A stretch of DNA of 5,010 nucleotides from an uncultured Mogibacterium sp. (GTDB lineage: Bacteria; Bacillota_A; Clostridia; Peptostreptococcales; Anaerovoracaceae). The stretch is from the NCBI RefSeq assembly GCF_938039775.1, contig NZ_CALHTQ010000022.1, positions 1-5,010 on the forward strand, given 5' to 3'. How positions within the stretch are numbered: position 1 is the stretch's first letter; each line of letters begins with the position of its first letter. The position numbers were made by a program, and so were the translations under genes. Of this stretch, positions 1-3,836 are shown in pieces. The notes beneath the pieces are model-generated. The model searched no databases and was not told the origin of the DNA. It worked only from the letters and a program-made list of their open reading frames with translations.

Positions 1-772
1 GCCCAGCTCCCGTCTGCGCGAGCGCCGCATCCAAGCGCTGATTCGAAATACTAGGCGCTGAATTCTCATCAGGCGCAACATTCAAATCACTAGATTCAAC
101 TCCAGAAAAATTTTCGCACCCATTACCATAATCGGATTCTCTGAGTACTCCACTAAAATTATTTCGACCAATGATATTGAGAAGGTGACAGAGCTGTAAC
201 ACATCTTCCCTGTTGTGGGTGAGGATGATCTTCTCTATTACCGAATCCTGATTGACTGCATATTCCGAGAACAATTTTACGCTTTCGCGACCGGAAATCA
301 CATCTTTACGGTTAGAACTGATACCAAAATAATGTTCCAAATTCTTCTGGCTTATAGACCCGATTCTTGCTTTTAAGTCTGTGTTAGAACGAACGAAATT
401 ATACAGATCAAACTCGTAAGTATTCAGAGAGTATGGGAGGTTCTTCATTTCTAACCGTTGCTTCATGAATGGAATGTCAAATGAGGAGCCATTATATGTA
501 ATTAAATAATCAATTCCTTCTTCTTTAAGAAACTCCATTGTTGTCACCAACACGCGGTCTTCCTCATAAGGTGTTTCTGCAAGAAACTGTGTTATAGTTA
601 CACCTTTAATGTCGGCAGTCATACACGCTGTAAGTATAACTTTGTTTCCTCTCTGTGCAGAGAGTCCAGTTGTTTCAATATCAAATATACACGGTTTAAG
701 TGAACCGTGGTATATATCAAATATTTCCCCAGAATAGAGGGAGATATTGTATGTTCTAGTAAATTTTTTCAT
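1..772 (-). CDS. yprB: YprB-like DEDD exonuclease / RNase H-fold protein (C-terminus cut by window edge)
   Basis: 257 codons are visible with no stop, and the gene continues past the left edge. The fold is that of the DnaQ/RNase H-like 3'-5' exonucleases of the YprB group (COG3359). Exo I is FDIETTG (D31, E33). Exo II is YNGSSFDIPFMKQRL (residues 93-107, D99). Exo III is HNREDVLQL (H186, D190), so all four acidic metal-binding positions are present. Family members are expected to be nucleases acting on RNA or DNA, but the natural substrate is poorly known, so only the chemistry is inferred. From about residue 215 the sequence becomes Ser/Asn/Asp-rich and looks like a linker; B. subtilis YprB carries TPR-like repeats after the nuclease domain, which here would lie outside the window. 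The ATG at 772-770 is well bounded: an in-frame TGA lies five codons upstream and the next Met is residue 51. The ribosome site is weak (only A-rich GAACGAAAAAAG). The symbol rests on family resemblance. Confidence 0.85.
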   Translation of the reverse strand, partial: MKKFTRTYNISLYSGEIFDIYHGSLKPCIFDIETTGLSAQRGNKVILTACMTADIKGVTITQFLAETPYEEDRVLVTTMEFLKEEGIDYLITYNGSSFDIPFMKQRLEMKNLPYSLNTYEFDLYNFVRSNTDLKARIGSISQKNLEHYFGISSNRKDVISGRESVKLFSEYAVNQDSVIEKIILTHNREDVLQLCHLLNIIGRNNFSGVLRESDYGNGCENFSGVESSDLNVAPDENSAPSISNQRLDAALAQTGAG

Positions 773-826
773 ATCTTTTTTCGTTCATGTAAATTTATCT
801 GATTCTTATAGTGGTAGTTAGAACTT

Positions 827-865
827 ACGACTTTTAACTGTTATATTTTTAGCAGATAAAGTCGT
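827..865. repeat. 8-bp inverted repeat upstream of yprB
   Basis: ACGACTTT (827-834) and AAAGTCGT (858-865) are perfect inverted copies. A shorter CTG (838-840) / CAG (853-855) pair lies inside them and can extend the structure. The arm centres are 31 bp apart, close to three helical turns. No T-tract follows on either strand, so it is not an intrinsic terminator. It could be an operator or a leader hairpin for yprB, or chance in AT-rich DNA. Confidence 0.4.
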
Positions 866-911
866 GATTCGACATATTTAACCATACTTTTATACTATAA
901 TTGATAATCAC

Positions 912-948
912 AAAAAAGTAAAACAGACTACAGGGGAGTAGTCTGTTT
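912..948 (-). terminator. Intrinsic terminator ending the candidate sRNA and probably lgt-ychF
   Basis: On the minus strand an 11-bp perfect stem (948-938 with 931-921, AAACAGACTAC / GTAGTCTGTTT) closes a 6-nt loop TCCCCT (937-932) and is followed by TAC and six T (920-912). The last stem bases are themselves T, so the run is TTTTACTTTTTT in effect. On the plus strand the same stem is followed by CGTAAAAAGG with no T-run, so it works for minus-strand transcripts only. It is the first good terminator downstream of ychF, 225 nt past the stop codon. Confidence 0.8.
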
Positions 949-1002
949 CGTAAAAAGGGTATTGGGACTAGAGATTAAGAGATTGCCAGGGAGACAATCT
1001 CT
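912..1002 (-). ncRNA. Candidate small regulatory RNA with C-rich loops (about 90 nt)
   Basis: A promoter with TTGCAA, 17 bp and a consensus TATAAT (1038-1010) would start RNA near A1002 or G1001. The predicted RNA opens directly with an 8-bp hairpin: AGAGATTG (1002-995), loop TCTCCCTGG (994-986), CAATCTCT (985-978). A 29-nt single-stranded linker with TCCC (967-964 region) and ACCC (960-957) follows, and then the terminator hairpin with loop TCCCCT. Every unpaired segment therefore exposes a CCC motif complementary to Shine-Dalgarno sequences (AGGGAG, AGGGGA). Known Firmicute trans-acting sRNAs such as RsaE/RoxS and other staphylococcal Rsa RNAs use UCCC-type motifs this way. I do not recognise this RNA as a member of a named family. 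Alternatives are that the segment is only the 3' UTR and terminator of lgt-ychF, or a small RNA processed from that UTR. Confidence 0.5.
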
Positions 1003-1016
1003 ATAATTAATTATAG
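1001..1016. repeat. 16-bp perfect palindrome over the sRNA -10 box
   Basis: CTATAATTAATTATAG is perfectly self-complementary. It covers the -10 hexamer and runs to the predicted start site of the candidate sRNA, a position where a dimeric repressor could act. It is AT-only apart from its end bases, so a chance origin is quite possible. Confidence 0.45.
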
Positions 1017-1038
1017 TCGTTCTTTGTATATTTTGCAA
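1010..1038 (-). promoter_or_regulatory. Sigma-A-type promoter for the candidate sRNA
   Basis: On the minus strand the -35 box is TTGCAA (1038-1033, 4 of 6 matches) and the -10 box is TATAAT (1015-1010, 6 of 6), separated by exactly 17 bp. It lies 135-163 nt beyond the ychF stop and points toward the hairpin pair at 1002-912. The -10 box sits inside a 16-bp perfect palindrome (1001-1016). Confidence 0.55.
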
Positions 1039-1172
1039 TACTTATTGTGATAATAATTATACTAGTAACATAATAAATTTTTTAGGCAGACAATTATTCG
1101 ATTACTTTATATGATGATAAAGCTCTTTTGACAGTGTGTAGCCCTTTTAGTGTTCAATTGCATACTAACATT

Positions 1173-2264
1173 CTATACGTTGAATAGGAAGTGTATTACA
1201 TCTCCATCCTGAACTACGTACTCTTTGCCTTCGGATCTAATTAATCCCTGTTCACGTGCTTTGCCGAGGCTACCACCACACTCGATAAGCTTGTCGTATG
1301 ATATGGTTTCAGCTCGGATGAATCCTTTTTCAAAATCAGTGTGAATCTTTCCAGCAGCTTGTGGGGCCTTGGTTCCATTGGTGATTGTCCAAGCTCTAAC
1401 TTCAGGCTCTCCGGCGGTGAGATAGGAAATCAGATTGAGTAATGAGTAGCTTGCTTTGATTAGCTTGTCGAGACCGGATTCGGAAATCCCTAAATCCTCG
1501 AGAAACATCTCTCTCTCATCATCCTCAAGAGCAGCCATTTCAGATTCAATTTCGGCGCAAATCTTTACGCAACCTGCACCTTCGGTAGCAGCAAACTCTG
1601 AAACTTTAACCACATGTTCGTTATCTTCACCCGCAACCTCATCCTCAGATACATTAGCGACATATATAACTGGCTTATATGTTAGAAGGTCCATAGCCGC
1701 TATAACTTCCTGCTCTTCATTATCGAGTTCCATCGCACGAGCGCATTTTCCAGTTTCAAGCCAAGCCTTAACTTTCTCAAGTAGGGCAACCTGAGTTCCA
1801 AGAGTTTTATCCGCCTTCATGTTCTTGTTCAGCTTTGCAATAGCTCTCTCCAGAACCTCGAGGTCAGCAAAGATGAGCTCTGTATTAATAGTATCGATAT
1901 CGTCGAGAGGGTCTATATGGCCGTTTACATGAACGATGTTGTCGTTTTCAAAGCATCTTACAACGTGCACAATCGCGGAAACCTCGCGAATATGACCGAG
2001 GAATTTATTTCCAAGCCCTTCTCCCTTTGAAGCACCTTTAACAAGACCAGCGATATCACAGAATTCTATCGTCGTATAAATAGTCTTCCTTGCCTTGTAG
2101 ATGTCTGTCAAAACTTCAAGCCTCTTATCGGGAACTGTTACAACACCGACATTTGGTTCGATTGTGCAGAAAGGGTAGTTAGCAGCTTCTGCACCAGCTT
2201 TAGTAATTGCGTTAAATAGTGTGCTCTTGCCTACGTTAGGTAGACCGACTATACCTAGTTTCAT
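1173..2264 (-). CDS. ychF: Redox-regulated ribosome-binding ATPase YchF (OLA1/Obg-related)
   Basis: This 363-residue protein has the full length of the YchF family. The P-loop is GLPNVGKST (residues 7-15), the switch I region is NYPFCTIEPN (29-38), and the G3 motif is DIAGL (70-74) followed by the VKGASKGEGLGNKFL signature (75-89). Leu74 replaces the usual catalytic glutamine, as expected for HAS-type NTPases. The base-specificity motif is NVSE (204-207) instead of NKxD, which in this family goes with ATP rather than GTP preference. The C-terminal part (about 278-363, AGEPEVRAWTI to the end) is the TGS domain. YchF binds ribosomes and is linked to translation and oxidative stress responses; it acts in the cytoplasm. 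The ATG at 2264 is preceded by AAGAGG six nucleotides upstream. It lies 19 nt behind lgt on the same strand and is probably co-transcribed with it. Confidence 0.97.
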   Translation of the reverse strand: MKLGIVGLPNVGKSTLFNAITKAGAEAANYPFCTIEPNVGVVTVPDKRLEVLTDIYKARKTIYTTIEFCDIAGLVKGASKGEGLGNKFLGHIREVSAIVHVVRCFENDNIVHVNGHIDPLDDIDTINTELIFADLEVLERAIAKLNKNMKADKTLGTQVALLEKVKAWLETGKCARAMELDNEEQEVIAAMDLLTYKPVIYVANVSEDEVAGEDNEHVVKVSEFAATEGAGCVKICAEIESEMAALEDDEREMFLEDLGISESGLDKLIKASYSLLNLISYLTAGEPEVRAWTITNGTKAPQAAGKIHTDFEKGFIRAETISYDKLIECGGSLGKAREQGLIRSEGKEYVVQDGDVIHFLFNV

Positions 2265-2270
2265 TTTTTA

Positions 2271-2276
2271 CCTCTT
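2271..2276 (-). promoter_or_regulatory. Shine-Dalgarno of ychF
   Basis: AAGAGG on the minus strand, with a 6-nt spacer (TAAAAA) to the ATG at 2264. It occupies the short lgt-ychF gap and supports independent translation of ychF from a shared message. Confidence 0.8.
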
Positions 2277-2283
2277 ACAAATT

Positions 2284-3033
2284 CTATTTATTATTAAGTG
2301 CGCTTATTCTCTTAAGATATGTGTAAAGTGCGAGAGAAGAGACAAAGATAACTATACTTATAACTTGAGCTTGTCTCAAAAACCCTATCATGAGACTGTC
2401 TGTCCTAAGTCCTTCGACGAGGAACCTCTCTGGAGCATAGAGCAAACCGTACAGACATGCAATTTGTCCAGGGAACTTTCTGCGTTTATAAGCATAAGAA
2501 AGGGCAATAAATATCAATAGGCACCATATCGATTCATAAAGAAAAGTAGGGTGTACTGACTTGCCATCTACTATTATAGCCCATGGAAGGTTAGTTTTGG
2601 TACCATATGCTTCGTTGTTGAAGAAATTTCCCCAGCGTCCTATTGCCTGTGCAAGTGCGACTGATGGAAGGATTAAATCAGCGATATCTATGAAGCTAAT
2701 TTTCTTATATCTACATATAACATATGCGGTAATCATTCCTAGTATGAGTCCACCGTGTATGGCCAAGCCACCGTTACGAATATTGATGATTTCAGAAGGA
2801 GATTGGCTGTAGTAAGCCCAGTTAAATATGACGTAGTAGATTCTTGCTCCTAATATTCCCATAGGAAGTATGCCGAGGACTATATCTAACACAGCATCGG
2901 GAGCTAATCCGTATATAGGTGCTCGCCTGTAGCTTATATAAAGGGCGAGTAACGCACCTGAGGCAATTAGGATTCCGTACCATCGTATATCGAACCCGGC
3001 TATTGAAACTGCTATTGGACCTGGTGACGTCAC
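2284..3033 (-). CDS. lgt: Prolipoprotein diacylglyceryl transferase Lgt
   Basis: Lgt moves the diacylglyceryl group of phosphatidylglycerol onto the lipobox cysteine of prolipoproteins, the first step of lipoprotein maturation, in the cytoplasmic membrane. The 249-residue length is usual for Firmicute Lgt. Recognisable signatures are FDIRWYG (14-20), GGLAIHGGLILG (88-99, with the conserved His93), GRWGNFFNNEAYG (132-144, with the essential Arg133), HPTFLYES (161-168) and PERFLVEGLRTDSL (201-214, with Arg203, Glu207 and RTD). The protein is very hydrophobic throughout, with about seven membrane segments expected for the family. The start is GTG at 3033-3031, chosen because AGAGGAGG lies six nucleotides upstream and the conserved N-terminal region follows directly. 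It is the first gene of a probable lgt-ychF unit and is transcribed divergently from the tRNA array. Confidence 0.97.
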   Translation of the reverse strand: MTSPGPIAVSIAGFDIRWYGILIASGALLALYISYRRAPIYGLAPDAVLDIVLGILPMGILGARIYYVIFNWAYYSQSPSEIINIRNGGLAIHGGLILGMITAYVICRYKKISFIDIADLILPSVALAQAIGRWGNFFNNEAYGTKTNLPWAIIVDGKSVHPTFLYESIWCLLIFIALSYAYKRRKFPGQIACLYGLLYAPERFLVEGLRTDSLMIGFLRQAQVISIVIFVSSLALYTYLKRISALNNK

Positions 3034-3039
3034 AGAAAA

Positions 3040-3047
3040 CCTCCTCT
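3040..3047 (-). promoter_or_regulatory. Strong Shine-Dalgarno fixing the GTG start of lgt
   Basis: AGAGGAGG on the minus strand lies 6 nt upstream of GTG 3033-3031. This near-perfect match decides the non-ATG start. Confidence 0.85.
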
Positions 3048-3079
3048 GCCAAAATAATTCTTTAAAAATATACTAGGAT

Positions 3080-3108
3080 AGTATACCATAAATGGGCTAA
3101 ATTAACGA
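3080..3108 (-). promoter_or_regulatory. Possible lgt-ychF promoter
   Basis: TATACT (3085-3080, 5 of 6 matches) on the minus strand has only a poor -35 (TCGTTA, 3108-3103) at 17 bp. It would give a leader of about 40 nt before the lgt GTG. It is the best candidate in the divergent lgt/tRNA gap but weak on its own. Confidence 0.35.
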
Positions 3109-3136
3109 GATTGTCGCATAAATTGAATATGAAGTA

Positions 3137-3168
3137 TTGACAAGGATAATGTCGTTTGGTAATATAAT
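3137..3168 (+). promoter_or_regulatory. Promoter of the tRNA array
   Basis: A perfect -35 TTGACA (3137-3142) is followed by overlapping -10 candidates: TAATAT (3160-3165, 4 of 6, at the optimal 17-bp spacing) and TATAAT (3163-3168, 6 of 6, at a long 20-bp spacing). Either would start RNA around 3172-3176, some 20 nt before the first tRNA. Confidence 0.7.
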
Positions 3169-3174
3169 TTGGCG

Positions 3175-3188
3175 ACACATTAATGTGT
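3175..3188. repeat. 14-bp perfect palindrome at the tRNA transcription start
   Basis: ACACATTAATGTGT is perfectly self-complementary and lies between the -10 region and the first base of tRNA-Met, at the predicted start site. It could be a short leader hairpin removed with the 5' leader, or a protein-binding site. Confidence 0.45.
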
Positions 3189-3194
3189 GGTTGT

Positions 3195-3271
3195 GGCGGC
3201 GTAGCTTAGCTGGCTAGAGCGTCCGGTTCATACCCGGAAGGTCGATGGTTCGAGTCCATCCGCCGCTACCA
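3195..3271 (+). tRNA. tRNA-Met (CAT), elongator
   Basis: 77 nt including encoded CCA. The acceptor stem is GGCGGCG / CGCCGCT with a G1-T72 wobble pair. The anticodon loop is TTCATAC with CAT at 3229-3231, and the T-arm has TTCGAGT. The anticodon stem TCCGG/CCGGA lacks the three G-C pairs of initiator tRNA, and position 1 pairs with 72, so this is not fMet. Its sequence is close to the elongator tRNA-Met of Bacillus, which also argues against the lysidine-modified tRNA-Ile(CAT). Confidence 0.93.
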
Positions 3272-3274
3272 TTT

Positions 3275-3350
3275 GGACGCTTAGCTCAGCTGGGAGAGCA
3301 TCTGCCTTACAAGCAGGGGGTCATAGGTTCGAGCCCTATAGCGTCCACCA
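3275..3350 (+). tRNA. tRNA-Val (TAC)
   Basis: 76 nt with encoded CCA. The acceptor stem is GGACGCT / AGCGTCC with discriminator A. The anticodon loop is CTTACAA with TAC at 3308-3310. It follows tRNA-Met after only three T residues. Confidence 0.96.
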
Positions 3351-3356
3351 TATTTT

Positions 3357-3433
3357 GGCCGGGTAGTTCAGTTGGTTAGAATGCCAGCCTGTCACGCTGG
3401 AGGTCGACGGTTCGAGCCCGTTCCCGGTCGCCA
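3357..3433 (+). tRNA. tRNA-Asp (GTC)
   Basis: 77 nt with encoded CCA. The acceptor stem is GGCCGGG / CCCGGTC. The discriminator base is G, as expected for Asp. The anticodon stem is CCAGC/GCTGG and the loop CTGTCAC has GTC at 3391-3393. It is separated from tRNA-Val by 6 nt. Confidence 0.96.
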
Positions 3434-3450
3434 ATTTTTAAACTTGATAT

Positions 3451-3527
3451 GGTGGGTATCGTCAAGCGGTTAAGACACAGGGTTGTGGCTCCTGTATGCA
3501 TGGGTTCGAATCCCATTACCCACCCCA
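3451..3527 (+). tRNA. tRNA-His (GTG)
   Basis: 77 nt counting the extra 5' base. The acceptor stem is GTGGGTA / TACCCAC. The G at 3451 faces C73, giving the G-1:C73 pair that identifies tRNA-His, here encoded in the DNA. The anticodon loop is TTGTGGC with GTG at 3485-3487, and CCA is encoded. Confidence 0.95.
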
Positions 3528-3548
3528 TTAATATTTACAAATTAATAT

Positions 3549-3623
3549 TGGGGTATCGCCAAGCGGTAAGGCAACGGACTCTGACTCCGTCATTCATAGG
3601 TTCGAATCCTATTACCCCAGCCA
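3549..3623 (+). tRNA. tRNA-Gln (CTG)
   Basis: 75 nt with encoded CCA. The acceptor stem TGGGGTA / TACCCCA with discriminator G and the D-arm TCGCCAAGCGGTAAGGC are typical of bacterial tRNA-Gln. The anticodon loop is CTCTGAC with CTG at 3581-3583, so it reads CAG. A tRNA-Gln(TTG) for CAA must lie elsewhere in the genome. Confidence 0.95.
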
Positions 3624-3629
3624 ATTAAT

Positions 3630-3703
<74 letters not shown>

Positions 3704-3709
3704 TGACTG

Positions 3710-3749
3710 AAACAGCTGAACGATTCGTTTAGCTGTTTTATTTTATTTT
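3710..3749 (+). terminator. Intrinsic terminator of the tRNA array
   Basis: A 13-bp stem (3710-3722 with 3726-3738, AAACAGCTGAACG / CGTTTAGCTGTTT, one G-T pair) closes a 3-nt loop and is followed by TATTTTATTTT. It begins 7 nt after tRNA-Cys. The end of its T-tract is the first part of the next promoter's -35 box. Confidence 0.9.
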
Positions 3750-3776
3750 GACATGCACACCTCGTTGTGATTTAAT
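3748..3776 (+). promoter_or_regulatory. Strong promoter of the L,D-transpeptidase gene
   Basis: TTGACA (3748-3753, 6 of 6), a 17-bp spacer and TTTAAT (3771-3776, 5 of 6) preceded by TGA, which supplies an extended -10 TG. The expected start near 3783 leaves a leader of about 54 nt before the TTG start. The TT of the -35 box is also the tail of the tRNA terminator. Confidence 0.8.
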
Positions 3777-3821
3777 TAGTAGACATAGATTTTACAAAAT
3801 GCAATTAAATTAATAATTAAG

Positions 3822-3827
3822 TAAGGA
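3822..3827 (+). promoter_or_regulatory. Shine-Dalgarno supporting the TTG start
   Basis: TAAGGA lies 9 nt upstream of TTG 3837-3839. No ATG exists in this frame before the membrane segment, so this site decides the start. Confidence 0.7.
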
Positions 3828-3836
3828 ATTGTAGAC

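Larger units (their letters stand above)
773..1172. other. 400-nt gene-free stretch between ychF and yprB
   Basis: No open reading frame with a plausible ribosome site is seen on either strand. From right to left it holds: an AT-rich run with no recognisable signal (about 1039-1172, directly downstream of the ychF stop); a minus-strand promoter (1010-1038); a candidate small RNA ending in an intrinsic terminator (912-1002); an AT-rich stretch containing a plus-strand promoter-like pair (TCGACA 869-874, TATACT 891-896) with no gene behind it; and an 8-bp inverted repeat (827-865) in front of yprB. I found no convincing promoter for yprB itself: TATAAG at 810-805 on the minus strand has no matching -35 box. 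Confidence 0.7.

Noticed and set aside
962..1006. Tiny plus-strand reading frame from TTG 962 (14 codons) downstream of AAAAAGGG.
   Set aside because: It lies wholly over the hairpin, has a rare start codon and no clear ribosome site at the right distance, and encodes nothing recognisable.
869..1016. Plus-strand RNA with GGA-bearing loops (AGGGGA, CCAGGGAGA), resembling CsrA-binding hairpins, driven by TCGACA-16-TATACT at 869-896.
   Set aside because: The hairpins read equally on both strands, but only the minus strand has a T-run after a stem and a consensus -10 at ideal spacing. On the plus strand the first stem is followed by CGTAAAAAGG and no terminator is visible. Strand-specific RNA data would settle it.
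1105..1130. Hairpin CTTTAT / ATAAAG followed by CTCTTTT on the plus strand, as a possible terminator.
   Set aside because: Only six A/T-rich pairs with a 6-nt loop and an interrupted T-run, and there is no plus-strand gene upstream to terminate.
1128..1166. TTGACA at 1128-1133 as a plus-strand promoter antisense to ychF.
   Set aside because: No acceptable -10 box lies at 16-19 bp; the nearest (CATACT, 1161) is 27 bp away.
1456..1794. 112-codon plus-strand open frame opposite ychF.
   Set aside because: It is Ser-rich antisense translation of a clearly real gene with no ribosome site or domain.
2221..2812. Plus-strand open frames opposite ychF/lgt (2221-2520 and 2561-2812).
   Set aside because: Both are shadows of the conserved minus-strand genes lgt and ychF, with no coding features of their own.
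2822..3052. 76-codon minus-strand frame beginning just upstream of lgt.
   Set aside because: It overlaps the conserved N-terminal third of lgt in another frame, and its ATG is not served by the AGAGGAGG site that fits the lgt GTG.
3195..3271. The CAT tRNA as initiator tRNA-fMet or lysidine tRNA-Ile2.
   Set aside because: It lacks the initiator's three G-C pairs at the base of the anticodon stem and the 1-72 mismatch, and the body matches elongator Met of Bacillus rather than Ile2. A tRNAscan-SE/TFAM classification would confirm.
3799..3813. Upstream mini-frame ATG CAA TTA AAT TAA in the L,D-transpeptidase leader.
   Set aside because: Four codons with no Shine-Dalgarno; expected by chance in AT-rich leader DNA.
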